Part shown: positions 21,896 through 31,700 of the stretch, in pieces | Numbering within the stretch: the first letter of the stretch is position 1 | Layout of the letters: every line of letters starts with the position of its first letter | Source of the DNA: Gordonia rubripertincta | Lineage (GTDB): Bacteria > Actinomycetota > Actinomycetes > Mycobacteriales > Mycobacteriaceae | Direction of reading: 5' to 3' | DNA: 64,000 bases | Assembly: GCF_038024875.1 (NCBI RefSeq) | Contig: NZ_CP136136.1 | Span: 4,650,001-4,714,000 of the forward strand | The notes under the pieces: model-generated | Seen by the model: the letters and a program-made list of their open reading frames with translations, nothing else | Told to the model about the DNA's origin: nothing | Database searches by the model: none | Program-made: the position numbers and the translations under genes

Positions 21896-22423
21896 TCAGG
21901 CGGCGCACATCGCGCTCTTGACCTGGTACAGGCCGAGCAGGTTGCACACGGTCTCGTTGGAGAGCTTCCAGCGGCCGTCGTCGAAGACGATGGTCGACTC
22001 GGCGTTGGTCGGCGGGTTGCCGGCGGTCTCGATGCGGACCTTGACGCGGGCCTTGTTCGGGCCGGCGCTGATGACCGGGTTCACCAGGACCCAGTCGACG
22101 TCGGAGTTCTCTGCGCGGGCCTTGACCAGCTCGTCGAAGATGGCCGGGTCCTTCTCCGAACCCTCGACGAGGACGATCTTGTCCTTGCTCGGGATCTTCG
22201 GGTCGACGGCGGTGTCCACGAGCTCGTTGAGAGCGGTGATCGACGGCGGCTTGCTGCCGTTGGTGATCTCGGATTCGGTGTCGCCGCCGGCGGCACCGGC
22301 ATCAGCGGTGCTGGTCGCGGTCGGGACGGGCGGTGCGTCGCTGTCGTCGCCACCGCAGGCTGCGACACCGGTCATCAATGCGGCCGCGATCATGGTCGCG
22401 CCAAGAAACTTCCGATACTTCAA
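21896..22423 (-). CDS. Lipoprotein of the low-molecular-weight antigen MTB12 family
   Basis: A 175-residue protein starting at TTG 22423 behind GGGAG. The signal peptide ends in a lipobox, GVAACG (Cys23), followed by an acidic low-complexity linker to about residue 58. The remaining 115 residues match the MTB12 pattern: ITALNELVDTAVDP, SKDKIVLVEG, a central VNPVIS...ARVKVRI strand and a C-terminal IVFDDGRWKLSNETVCNLL. MTB12 itself is a secreted mycobacterial antigen of unknown function; this copy is membrane-anchored. The two late cysteines (CNLL, MCAA) may pair. Confidence 0.75.
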   Translation of the reverse strand: MKYRKFLGATMIAAALMTGVAACGGDDSDAPPVPTATSTADAGAAGGDTESEITNGSKPPSITALNELVDTAVDPKIPSKDKIVLVEGSEKDPAIFDELVKARAENSDVDWVLVNPVISAGPNKARVKVRIETAGNPPTNAESTIVFDDGRWKLSNETVCNLLGLYQVKSAMCAA

Positions 22424-22612
22424 CGATCTCCCTCACTATGTCTGTGGACGTGGGTGCGCCGGGGCGCTCTCCCATGACTCGCCGATGGGGTCTGCCGGGG
22501 CGGGCCCGGCGACAACCCACACCACTATGCCAAACGTAACCGGATGATCCGGGTTCCACGCCGCGGCCACGACGCTTGACGCCCGGGCTGCCTGCCGTGA
22601 GGCTTGACGACC

Positions 22613-23617
22613 ATGTCCGCTTCTCCCCCGCTCGGCTCGCCGACGACCGTGCTGATCACCACCGGCGGCACCATCGCCGCCCGGACCACGGCCGACGGTG
22701 CCGTTCCCGCGCTCGGCGCCGACGACCTGCTGTCGGCCGCATCCAGCACGGGAGCGGCGGACGCCGAAGCCGCGGACGCCGGGGCCGGGGGCACCGGGAC
22801 GGGTCCCGTCCGCACCGTCGACCTGATGTCGGTGGACAGTTCGGCGATGACCGTGGCCGACCAGTTCGCGGTGGTGCGGGCGATCGCCGACGCCCTCGTC
22901 GACCCGGAGGTCGCCGGGGTCGTGGTCACGCACGGCACCGACACGATGGAGGAGACGGCGTTCCTCGCCGATCTGTACTGCGCCGACGAACGGGCGGTCG
23001 TGTTCACCGGAGCCCAGTCACCGGCCGACCGACCCGACGCGGACGGTCCGATCAACCTGGCTGCCGCATTGGCCGCGGTCCGCGATCCCGGGAATCGGGG
23101 CCGCGGGGTCCTGGTGGTCGCCGGGGGTCGCGTGCTGCCGGCGCGCGGGTTGTTCAAGGTGTCGACGTCCGACGCGGTCGCCTTCGACTCGGTACGCACC
23201 GACCTGCCGCGTCCGGTGCTGACCGACGGGATCCCGCTCGGCCGCACCGCCCGGGTCGACCTCTTCGCGCTGTATCCCGGGGTGTCCCCCGGGCTGATCG
23301 CGGCCGCGGTCGCACAGAACGCCGCGGGCATCGTTCTCGCCGCGACAGGTTCGGGGAACACGCACCCGGACATCACCGCCGAGGTCGCGCTCGCCGTCAC
23401 CCACGGCGTGACCGTCGTGGTGACCAGCCGGGTCCCCTACGGCAAGGTGTCCGCGACCTACGGCGGTGGCGGTGGTGCCGTCGACCTGCACCGGGCAGGG
23501 GCGATCGTGTCGCCGTGGCTCCGTGCGCCGCAGGCCCGCATGGCACTGATCGCGCTGCTCACCGCGAAGGCGAGTCCCGACACGATCGCCGGGTTCTTCT
23601 CGGCATCCGGGAATTGA
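22613..23617 (+). CDS. ansA: L-asparaginase
   Basis: Hydrolyses L-asparagine to aspartate and ammonia. The 334-residue protein has both threonine motifs of the bacterial asparaginase family: TTGGTIA (residues 17-23) and HGTDTMEE (near 104). There is no signal peptide, so it is cytosolic or exported otherwise. A Gly/Ala-rich insertion follows the first motif (about 45-65). ATG 22613 is chosen; a TTG nine bases upstream is closer to the GAGG site and remains possible. In M. tuberculosis ansA is also next to dinX and lspA. Confidence 0.93.
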   Translation: MSASPPLGSPTTVLITTGGTIAARTTADGAVPALGADDLLSAASSTGAADAEAADAGAGGTGTGPVRTVDLMSVDSSAMTVADQFAVVRAIADALVDPEVAGVVVTHGTDTMEETAFLADLYCADERAVVFTGAQSPADRPDADGPINLAAALAAVRDPGNRGRGVLVVAGGRVLPARGLFKVSTSDAVAFDSVRTDLPRPVLTDGIPLGRTARVDLFALYPGVSPGLIAAAVAQNAAGIVLAATGSGNTHPDITAEVALAVTHGVTVVVTSRVPYGKVSATYGGGGGAVDLHRAGAIVSPWLRAPQARMALIALLTAKASPDTIAGFFSASGN

Positions 23618-23642
23618 TGCGGCACAGCTGATTCCAGGATGG

Positions 23643-25205
23643 TCACTCGTCGTCGTCGGCGCCGAGATCCCATTCGAGACTGTCGAGCGGGTCGGCGGGA
23701 CGCAGATCGGGGTCGTCGACACCGAAGGTGCGGGTGCGCCCGGGTCCGGTGGTGCGCGTCTCGAAGCGGACGGTGACGACGCCGTGCCCGCTCCCCTGCA
23801 CCCAGCCGTGCCCGAACTCGGGATGGGTCACGTCGGCGCCCGGCGCGAACGGCGCACGGCTCTGCGGATTTCCGCCCGGGGCGAACCGCACGGGTTCGGG
23901 TGACTCGGTGTCGACGGTCGTATCGTGCACGGTCTCCGACACCTCCACGATGTCGCCGGAGTCCGACGACGGGCTCCCCGCGCCACCCGCGGAGGCGGTG
24001 TCGTGGTGGGTCGTCTCGTCCGGCGCGGCGTCGAGATCGTCGAACAACGCGTACTGCTGCACCGCACTGAGACCGGAGAACCCCACGCCCACAAGACGTA
24101 TCGCTCCGACCGTGCGCGGGTCGAGGGCGAGGCGCTGCGCGGTGCGTTCGAGGTCGTCGAAGTCGGTCGTGGCGGCGGCGGTGGTCGCCGAGCGGGTCAG
24201 GATCGACATGTCGGAACGTTTGAGCTTCAGCACCACCGTGCGCGCGCCGCGCCCGTCCTTGAGCAGCCGGCGATGCGCGTCGGTGGCGGCCTTGCGGATC
24301 GCCTTGCGCAGTTCGTCGAGGTCGACGATGTCCTCGGCGAAGGTCGATTCGGCGCTGATCTGCTTGGCCGAGGCGCGTTCGGCGACCGGCCGGTCGTCGA
24401 TGCCCTGGGCGAGCCGATGCAGCGCAGGTCCGACGGTGCCGCCGAGCACCGACGCGACCTCGACCGTCGACATCCGCGCGAGGTCTCCGATGGTGTCGAT
24501 TCCCAGCCGCGCGAGACGATCCCCCGAGACCGGACCGATGCCCCACAGTTTGCGCACCGGCAGTCCGTGCAGGAAATCGATCTCGCCCGACGGCGGGATC
24601 ACCATCACACCATCGGGTTTCGCCATCCCCGAGGCGATCTTGGCGAGTTGCTTTCCGCTGCCGAATCCGACCGAAGCCGCGAGTCCGCACTCGGTGCGGA
24701 TGCGGGCGCGCACCTCCTCGGCGAACTCGCGCGCCTGCGCCACCGAGGCCCCGGCGAGTTCGGCCGGTTCGGCGAACGCCTCGTCGAAGGACAGCGTCTC
24801 GATCACCGGAACCGCTTCGCGCACAATGCGGAACACCCGCTTGCTGACCTTGCCGTAGACCGCACCGCGCGGGGGCACCACGACGCCGGTGGGGCCGATG
24901 AGGCGTCGGGCCTGATGCATCGGCATCGCCGACCTGGCCCCGAACACCCGGGCCTCGTAGCTCGCTCCTGCCACCACTCCCCGACCGCCGGAACCGCCCA
25001 CGAGCACCGGGCGGCCGCGCAGCGTCGGGCGGGTGAGCTGTTCGACGGAGGCGAAGAAGGCGTCCATGTCGAGGTGCATCACCCAGCGTGCGCCGCGTTC
25101 GGAATCGGCACCGGCCGGTGCCCCGCCCGATCCCCCGCCGGACATCCACCGTTCGGGTACGGATGAACCGTCCGCGATCGTCGAGTCGGAATCCGGGCGC
25201 ACCAC
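23643..25205 (-). CDS. dinB: DNA polymerase IV, DinX type with C-terminal extension
   Basis: A Y-family translesion polymerase of 520 residues. The palm domain shows HLDMDAFFASVEQ (43-55) and SFDEAFAEP (near 138), the three acidic catalytic residues. The little-finger domain ends near 375. A tail beyond the usual DinB length (about 435-500, HPEFGHGWVQGSGHGVVTVRFETR) is characteristic of the mycobacterial DinX/DinB1 branch (Rv1537). The canonical C-terminal clamp-binding peptide is not obvious; QQYALF near 370 could serve. GTG 25205 is the longest start; Met43 is where homology begins. No SOS box was found upstream. Confidence 0.92.
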   Translation of the reverse strand: MVRPDSDSTIADGSSVPERWMSGGGSGGAPAGADSERGARWVMHLDMDAFFASVEQLTRPTLRGRPVLVGGSGGRGVVAGASYEARVFGARSAMPMHQARRLIGPTGVVVPPRGAVYGKVSKRVFRIVREAVPVIETLSFDEAFAEPAELAGASVAQAREFAEEVRARIRTECGLAASVGFGSGKQLAKIASGMAKPDGVMVIPPSGEIDFLHGLPVRKLWGIGPVSGDRLARLGIDTIGDLARMSTVEVASVLGGTVGPALHRLAQGIDDRPVAERASAKQISAESTFAEDIVDLDELRKAIRKAATDAHRRLLKDGRGARTVVLKLKRSDMSILTRSATTAAATTDFDDLERTAQRLALDPRTVGAIRLVGVGFSGLSAVQQYALFDDLDAAPDETTHHDTASAGGAGSPSSDSGDIVEVSETVHDTTVDTESPEPVRFAPGGNPQSRAPFAPGADVTHPEFGHGWVQGSGHGVVTVRFETRTTGPGRTRTFGVDDPDLRPADPLDSLEWDLGADDDE

Positions 25206-25244
25206 CTGTCCGAGTCTAGTGAGCCGACGCGCTGGGGAAATCGG

Positions 25245-25700
25245 CTAGCCGGCGGACGTGATGGCGAAGACCGGGATCGAGCCGGCATGCGCGGCGAGGT
25301 CGGCGTCGGACGGCTTGGCGTCGAGCCCCTCCGGCGGGAAACGGCCGACCTCCCAACCCCACTTGCGCAGGTACTCGCCGATGATCGGCGGGCGCCGGTC
25401 GGGGTCGACCTCGGCGAGGGCAACCACGGTCCGACGGCGTCCGCGCCGGAGTTCCACGGTCTCGGCGACGCGTGCGTTCCGGGCCCACTGGGTGTTGCCG
25501 CGCGGCGAGACGAGGTACTCCCCGCCGTCGAATCGCAGAACGTTGACCGGGATGGTCTGCAGCTTGCCGGTCTTGCGGCCGGGGACGGTGAGGTTCTGCG
25601 CGCCGGCGAGGTTGACGCCGTGGTCGGCGAGCCAACGGACGGTGCGGTTGAAAACGTTGTCGAGTCCCTCGGGAGCGCGGTAGTGGGTCGTGCCGGTCAT
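25245..25700 (-). CDS. Deazaflavin (F420)-dependent nitroreductase family protein
   Basis: A 151-residue protein of the DDN/split beta-barrel family. The diagnostic pattern is LTVPGRKTGKLQTIPVNVL (about 39-57), then GGEYLVSPRGNTQWARNARV and the RRGRRR strand; these form the F420-binding barrel in mycobacterial Ddn-like proteins. Substrates are unpredictable: quinones, nitro compounds or others. ATG 25700 has AAGGGG upstream. It is divergent from a TetR regulator, and a 17-bp palindrome lies 35 bases from its start, so it is probably the regulator's target. Confidence 0.85.
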   Translation of the reverse strand: MTGTTHYRAPEGLDNVFNRTVRWLADHGVNLAGAQNLTVPGRKTGKLQTIPVNVLRFDGGEYLVSPRGNTQWARNARVAETVELRRGRRRTVVALAEVDPDRRPPIIGEYLRKWGWEVGRFPPEGLDAKPSDADLAAHAGSIPVFAITSAG

Positions 25701-25734
25701 CGTGATGAGCCCCTTCGTGGTGGGTGGCAGGTTT

Positions 25735-25751
25735 CGAGAGCACCGCTCTCG
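25735..25751. promoter_or_regulatory. Palindromic operator 1, likely TetR site
   Basis: CGAGAGCACCGCTCTCG, a perfect 7-bp inverted repeat with a 3-base centre, 35 bases upstream of the nitroreductase start. A near-identical palindrome lies 49 bases away on the regulator side. The size and symmetry suit a TetR dimer. Confidence 0.75.
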
Positions 25752-25783
25752 TTTTCGAGTCTGCACCCACTCGCGCAAGAAAT

Positions 25784-25800
25784 CAAGAGCACTGCTCTCG
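25784..25800. promoter_or_regulatory. Palindromic operator 2, likely TetR site
   Basis: CAAGAGCACTGCTCTCG differs from operator 1 at two positions and ends 20 bases before the tetR start codon. A repressor bound here would block its own transcription, giving the usual TetR autoregulation. Confidence 0.75.
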
Positions 25801-25820
25801 AAGTGTGCGAGGATCGACCC

Positions 25821-26516
25821 ATGGCGACCGGACGAAGCCGCGCGGAGAACCGCGCGATGATGACCGACGAGATCCGCAGACTGGCGCGCAAGCACCTGGC
25901 CACCCATGGCGCGGCCGGACTGTCGCTGCGCGCGATCGCCCGGGAGATGGGCGTGGTGTCCTCGGCCGTCTACCGGTACGTCCCGAGCCGCGACGACCTG
26001 CTGACGATGCTGCTCGTCGAGGCGTACAACGACGTCGGCGACGCCATCGACCTGGCGGTTGCGGCCGTCGAAGCCGACCACCGACGGGCGCGACTGCTCG
26101 CCGCCGCGGAGGCCGCCCGGGAGTGGGCACTCGCCGACCCGGCCCGCTGGGCACTCCTCTACGGCAGCCCGGTACCCGGTTATGCCGCGCCGGGCGAGGA
26201 GACGATGGTGCCGGGCACACGCATCCCGGCCCTGCTCCTGCGCGAGTGCGCGGCCGCCTGGTCCGAGGGACTGTTGCGGGACGACCTGCCCACTCCCACA
26301 ACCGGGGTCGCCGGCGACATGTCCGCCATCCGCGACGAGTTCGGCATCGACGCCCCGGACGACGTGATGGCCGCGTCGACGACCCTCTGGGCAGTCCTCG
26401 TCGGTGCGATCAGCCTGGAGACCTTCGGCCAGTACGGCAACGACACCTTCGCCCACCCCGCCGACCTGTTCCGGTCGCAGATCGAGCTGACCTTGTCGGG
26501 GCTGTTCCGGAACTAG
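25821..26516 (+). CDS. TetR/AcrR family transcriptional regulator
   Basis: A 231-residue regulator. The N-terminal helix-turn-helix (about 18-65) reads LARKHLATHGAAGLSLRAIAREMGVVSSAVYRYVPSRDDL over its length, the standard TetR pattern. The C-terminal domain is helical, with a TetR_C-type segment around 80-200, and should bind a small ligand. ATG 25821 follows GAGGA. Two near-identical palindromes in the 120-bp gap to the divergent nitroreductase gene are the obvious binding sites, implying control of both genes. Confidence 0.92.
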   Translation: MATGRSRAENRAMMTDEIRRLARKHLATHGAAGLSLRAIAREMGVVSSAVYRYVPSRDDLLTMLLVEAYNDVGDAIDLAVAAVEADHRRARLLAAAEAAREWALADPARWALLYGSPVPGYAAPGEETMVPGTRIPALLLRECAAAWSEGLLRDDLPTPTTGVAGDMSAIRDEFGIDAPDDVMAASTTLWAVLVGAISLETFGQYGNDTFAHPADLFRSQIELTLSGLFRN

Positions 26517-26570
26517 TACCAATCCCATTGCACGGCTGAGGAATTCAGGTCGCCACCGGGGCGCGGGAGT

Positions 26571-27512
26571 TCACCGCGCGACGGTGCGCGGTTCCTCCAG
26601 GCCGGTCAGCTTGTCCGGGTTGCGCATGGCGTAGATCTGCTCGATGACGCCGTCGACGATGTGGAGGGTGAACGTGCCCTCGAGCCGGTCGTCGATGTAG
26701 ATCGCCACGCCGGACTGGTTGTTGAAGACCGCCGGTTCGAGTCGGTAATCCATGTCGCGGCCGAGCCGGGCGAAGCCGGTCAGCAACCGGGCCACGGCCA
26801 GAGCGCCGTGGATAGGGTGCTTCACCGCCATGACCTTGCCGTCGCTGTCGGCGGTGAACTCGACATCGGGGGCGAGCATGGTCAGCAGGCCCTCGACGTC
26901 ACCGGACTGTGCAGCCGAGAGGAACGCGTCGACCACCGCGACCGCGCGTTCGGAATCCACCGGGTCGAACCGTGGACGACGCGCCTCGACGTGGTTCCGG
27001 GCGCGGTGCCCGATCTGACGGACCGTGGCCGCCGGCTTGGCGAGCATGTCGCCGACCTCGTCGTAGGAGAAGCCGAACACCTCGCGCAGCACGAACACCG
27101 CACGCTCGTTCGGGCTCAACGACTCCAGCACGATCAGCATCGCCGTCGACACCGCCTCGGCGAGCACCACGTCGTCGGCGAGATCCCGCTCGTCGGTCAG
27201 GATCGGCTCCGGCAGCCACGGTCCGACGTACTCCTCGCGTCGCCGCGACCGCGACCTCAGCACGTTGAGTGCCTGCCGGGTGACGATCTTCGCCAGATAC
27301 GCCTTGGTGTCGGCGATCTCGGTGTCGTCGACCTCCGCCCACCGCAGGTAACTGTCCTGCAGCACGTCTTCGGCGTCGGCCGCGGTCCCGACCATCTCGT
27401 AGGCGACGGTGAACAGCAGCGGCCGCAACTCGGCGAAACGAGCTGCCCGCCGGTCGTTCTCCGAGTGCCTGCCGTTCACCGGAACCCTGCCTCTCGTCGG
27501 CGAGCCGGTCAC
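26571..27512 (-). CDS. ECF41-group RNA polymerase sigma factor with SnoaL-like C-terminal domain
   Basis: A 313-residue sigma factor. Sigma2 lies at about 25-95 (FTVAYEMVGTAADAEDVLQDSYLRW) and sigma4 at about 125-180 (LSPNERAVFVLREVFGFSYDEVGDML). A fused SnoaL_2-like domain (about 190-300) ends in NPDKL, close to the NPDKV motif that marks ECF41 factors; this extension replaces a separate anti-sigma factor. GTG 27512 overlaps the stop of the upstream oxidoreductase as GTGA, so the two are co-translated. ECF41 factors typically drive one neighbouring oxidoreductase-type gene, as arranged here. Confidence 0.93.
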   Translation of the reverse strand: MTGSPTRGRVPVNGRHSENDRRAARFAELRPLLFTVAYEMVGTAADAEDVLQDSYLRWAEVDDTEIADTKAYLAKIVTRQALNVLRSRSRRREEYVGPWLPEPILTDERDLADDVVLAEAVSTAMLIVLESLSPNERAVFVLREVFGFSYDEVGDMLAKPAATVRQIGHRARNHVEARRPRFDPVDSERAVAVVDAFLSAAQSGDVEGLLTMLAPDVEFTADSDGKVMAVKHPIHGALAVARLLTGFARLGRDMDYRLEPAVFNNQSGVAIYIDDRLEGTFTLHIVDGVIEQIYAMRNPDKLTGLEEPRTVAR

Positions 27513-28711
27513 TGCAGAACCGGCTCACGCTCGGCGGTCACCTCGCGACCGCGCAACCAGCTGAATGCGCCCGGGTGCGCGCCCTCGCGGCGGATGTTCC
27601 ACACGGTACCGCGGCACACCGCTTCCTTGGCCAGAGCTGCGAGACGGCCCGTCACCACCGCTCGCGCGGGCGAGTCGTCGCGCCGGGTGAACTGCAGGGT
27701 GGCCGCGTGGCGCCCGATGCTCGTGCACTGTGCGACGAAGGCCTGGTCCACGGGGATCGGCCGGTCACCGGCGATCCGGGCGAGCACGGCCTCGGCAGCC
27801 TGGGCCCCCAGCGGCTGAGCCGCCTGGCAGCTCATCCGCAGAGTGATCCCCTGGACTGCGACCGCGTCCCCGGCGCCGAGAATCCGATCGTCGTCGACGC
27901 TCGTCAGGCTCTCATCGGTCTGCAGACGGCCGATCCCGTCGGTGGTCAACCCACTGTCCGCGGCGAGCTCCGGGGCCTGGAAACCGGTGGCGAAGACCGT
28001 TGCCGCGCTGGGCAAATACTGTTCGCGACCCTCGGTCTCGAGGATGACCCGCGAGGTCTCGACCGCGATGACCCGAGCGTTGTCGAGCACGTCGACGCCG
28101 AGTCGGCCGATTTGCCGGATGGTGGCCCGACGGCCGCGTTCACCCACCGACGGAGCGACGGCACCGCCACCGGCCAGCGTCACCGCGAAGCCGCGTTCGG
28201 CGAGTTCACCGGCGAGCTCGACCCCGGTGAGGCCGCCGCCGACGACGACCACCGGCGCACCGGCGTCCAGGGCGTCGATGCGTTCCCGGAGGTGCTGTGC
28301 CGCAGCCCAGTCCGAGGCCGACAGGGCGTGGTCGGCCGCGCCCGGGAGGTCCGGGAGGTGATGGCGGCTGCCGATGGCATAGATCAGGTAGTCGTAGTCG
28401 ACGTGCTTCCCCGATGCCAGATGTACCCGCCGGGCGCGGGCGTCGATCCGGACGGCGGTGTCGACGACGACGTCGATGCCGTCGCCGAGCACGTCGTCGA
28501 ATGCGGCCTGCGGCTCACCCGTCCGTGCGATGAACTGGTGCAACCGGATTCGCTGCACGAAGAACGGTTGCGGGTTCACGACCGTGACGTCGACGGCGGG
28601 GTTGCGCCGCAGCCGGTTGGCCGCCATCGCCCCCGCATAGCCGGCGCCCAGGACGACCACGTGCGTCCGCTCGACTGTCTGGATCTCCTGCGTGGTGTCG
28701 GTGGTGCTCAT
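27509..28711 (-). CDS. FAD-dependent NADH dehydrogenase-like oxidoreductase
   Basis: A 400-residue pyridine nucleotide-disulfide family protein. The FAD-binding Rossmann motif is VVLGAGYAGAMAANRL (19-34); a second dinucleotide motif VVVGGGLTGVELAGELAERG (near 153-172) binds NAD(P)H; GDAVAV near 285 is the FAD-contact motif. It resembles type II NADH dehydrogenases but has no obvious membrane helix. It is the oxidoreductase member of an ECF41 pair: the sigma gene follows with a 4-base overlap, and a matching promoter lies 41 bases upstream. Confidence 0.88.
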   Translation of the reverse strand: MSTTDTTQEIQTVERTHVVVLGAGYAGAMAANRLRRNPAVDVTVVNPQPFFVQRIRLHQFIARTGEPQAAFDDVLGDGIDVVVDTAVRIDARARRVHLASGKHVDYDYLIYAIGSRHHLPDLPGAADHALSASDWAAAQHLRERIDALDAGAPVVVVGGGLTGVELAGELAERGFAVTLAGGGAVAPSVGERGRRATIRQIGRLGVDVLDNARVIAVETSRVILETEGREQYLPSAATVFATGFQAPELAADSGLTTDGIGRLQTDESLTSVDDDRILGAGDAVAVQGITLRMSCQAAQPLGAQAAEAVLARIAGDRPIPVDQAFVAQCTSIGRHAATLQFTRRDDSPARAVVTGRLAALAKEAVCRGTVWNIRREGAHPGAFSWLRGREVTAEREPVLQ

Positions 28712-28751
28712 CGTTCTGCCTTCCGTCGGTGTTCGAGGTGGTCATCCTCGA

Positions 28752-28778
28752 GACACCGACGGCGGCAGAAACGTGACA
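28752..28778 (-). promoter_or_regulatory. Putative ECF41-type promoter
   Basis: On the minus strand TGTCACG (28778-28772), 16 bases, then TGTC (28755-28752). The published ECF41 consensus is TGTCACA-N16-CGTC, so the -35 matches six of seven and the -10 three of four. It is 41 bases upstream of the oxidoreductase start and would make the sigma-oxidoreductase unit autoregulated. Confidence 0.6.
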
Positions 28779-28797
28779 GTCAGCGCGAAATAGCCGG

Positions 28798-31700
28798 TCA
28801 GCCGACCTTCGCGACATCGGCGGTGACGCCGTCGCCGAGCTCGATGGCTCCCGGCGCACCGTCGGCGGTGACGTCGAACTCCACGGCGAGGACCTCTCCG
28901 GCGACCAGGTCGGCGTGGGTCTGTGCCCACTCGAGACGCTCGGCCGGGACGACGAGGCGCACCGTGATGCGGTCGGAGACGTCCAGATCGAGGTTGCGGC
29001 GCGCATCCTGCAGTTCGCGCACGCGGTCCTTGGCCCAGCCCTCGGCCTCGAGCTCGGGGGTCACCGCCGTGTCGAGCACGACGAGACCCTTGCCACCGGG
29101 CAGCTCGGCGGTGGAGTCCGGTTCGACCGCCACCAGCTTGCGGCTGTACTCGCCGTCGTGGAGCTCGATGCCATCGGCGACGACGACCTCCGCGCCCTCG
29201 GCGTTCGTCTCCACCGACCAGTTGCCGGACTTCACGGCCTTGATCGCGCGCTGGACATCCTTGCCCAGGCGCGGGCCCGCGGCGCGGGCGTTGACCGCGA
29301 TCTCGTAGCGGCCGTACTCGCTGGCGTCGGTGGCGAGCGAGACGGACTTGACGTTCATCTCGTCCTTGACCAGGTCGACGTACGGCTCGAGTGCGGCCGC
29401 GGTCGGCGAGGCCACGGTCAGACCGGGCAGCGGCAGGCGGACGCGCAGCTTGTTGGCCTTGCGCACGCTCGACGCGACCGAGCAGACCGCCTGGACCTCG
29501 TCCATCGCCGCGACCAGATCGGCGTCGGCGGGGAGCTCGTCGGCGGTCGGCCAGTCGGTCAGGTGCACCGAACGGCCACCGGTGAGTCCGCGCCAGATCG
29601 CCTCGGTCGCCAGCGGCAGCAGCGGCGACGCGAGCCGCGAGGCCACCTCGAGCACGGTGTAGAGGGTGTCGAAGGCGTCGGTGTCCGTCTCCTGGCCGGC
29701 CCAGAACCGTGCCCGCGAACGGCGCACGTACCAGTTGGTCAGCGACTCGACGAACTCACGGAACGCGTCACACGCACCGGCGATGTCGTAGGTGTCGAGC
29801 GCCTCGGTCATCACCTCGCGCGTGGTGGCGAGCTTGGCCAGGATGTAGCGGTCGAGGACGTTCTGCGAGTCGGTCCGCCAGGTCGCCGGGCGATCTGCGT
29901 AGAGCTGCAGGAAGCTGTAGGCGTTCCACAACGGCAGCAGCGCCTGACGGACACCCTCGCGGATGCCGCGCTCGGTGACGACGAGGTTGCCTCCGCGCAG
30001 GATCGGCGAGGCCATCAGGAACCAGCGCATCGCGTCGGAGCCGTCGCGGTCGAAGACCTCGTTGACGTCCGGGTAGTTGCGCTTGGACTTGGACATCTTC
30101 TGGCCGTCGTCACCCAGCACGATGCCGTGTGCGGCAACGGTCTTGAACGCGGGCCGATCGAACAGCGCGGTCGCCAGCACGTGCATGGTGTAGAACCAGC
30201 CGCGAGTCTGACCGTTGTATTCGACGATGAAGTCGCCCGGGTTGTGCGCCACCGCCGAGGCCGAGTCCCCGCCGTCGAACCAGTCGCGGTTCTCGAACGG
30301 GTAGTGCACCTGCGCATAGGGCATCGAGCCCGACTCGAACCAGCAGTCGAGGACCTCGGGCACGCGGCGCATCGTCGACCGCCCGGTCGGGTCATCCGGG
30401 TTCGGTCGGGTGAGATCGTCGATGAACGGCCGGTGCAGGTTGTCCGGGCGCACGCCGAAGTCGCGCTCGAGTTCGTCGAGCGAACCGTAGACGTCGATGC
30501 GCGGGTGCTCCGGGTCGTCGGAGATCCACACCGGGATCGGCGCGCCCCAGTAGCGGTTGCGGCTGATGTTCCAGTCGCGCGCACCCTCGAGCCACTTGCC
30601 GAACTGGCCGTCGCGGATGTGTTCGGGCACCCAGGTGATCTGCTTGTTCAGTTCCACCATGCGGTCGCGGAACTGGGTGACGGCGACGAACCACGACGGC
30701 ACCGCCATGTAGATCAGCGGCTGTCCCGACCGCCACGAGTGCGGGTAGGAGTGCTCGATGGTCTCGTGGCGCAGGATGCGGCCGGCCGCCTTGAGGTCCT
30801 TGATGATCACCGGGTTGGCGTCGAAGACCATCTGGCCCTCGTACGGCGGAACCTGCGAGGTGAAGCGGCCACCCGGATCGAGCGGCTGCACGACCTCGAT
30901 GCCGTTGGCGGTCGCGAGGTCCATGTCCTCTTCACCGAAGGCCGGCGCGAGGTGCACGACGCCGGTGCCGCTCTCGGTGGTGACGTAGTCGCCGAGCAGC
31001 ACGCGGTGGGCGTTGGGGTGTCCGACGAAGAATTCGAACGGCGGTGTGTAGGAGAGGTTCTCGAGGTCCTTGCCCAGGTGGGTGCCGACGACCTCGGGGT
31101 CGGCGATCTCCTTGGCGTACGCGCCCAGCAGCGCCTCGGCCAGCAGGTACTGCTGACCGTCGGCGGCCTTGACGTGCACGTAGGTGACCTCGGGGTTGAC
31201 CGCGATCGCGAGGTTGGACGGCAGGGTCCAGGGCGTGGTGGTCCAGATCAGCGCGTTGACACCGTCGAGCGAGGCCAGCGGCCCATCCGGCACCGACAGC
31301 GGCATCCGCACGGTCACCGCCGGGTCCTGGCGCATGCGGTAGGCGTCGTCGAGCTTGGACTCCTGATTGCTCAGCGGCGTCTGCTCGTACCAGCTGTAGG
31401 GCAGCACGCGGTAGCCCTGGTAGATCAGACCCTTGTCGTAAAGGGCCTTGAACGCCCACATGACCGACTCCATGAAGTCGAGGTCGAGTGTCTTGTAGTC
31501 GTTGTCGAAGTCCACCCAGCGCGCCTGGCGGGTCACGTAGTCGCGCCACTCACCGGTGTAGCGGAGAACCGAGTCACGGCAGTACTCGTTGAACTTCTCC
31601 ATGCCCATCTTCTCGATCTCCGACTTGTCGGTGATCCCGAGCTGGCGTTCGGCCTCGAGTTCGGCGGGCAGACCGTGTGTGTCCCAACCGAATCGGCGAT

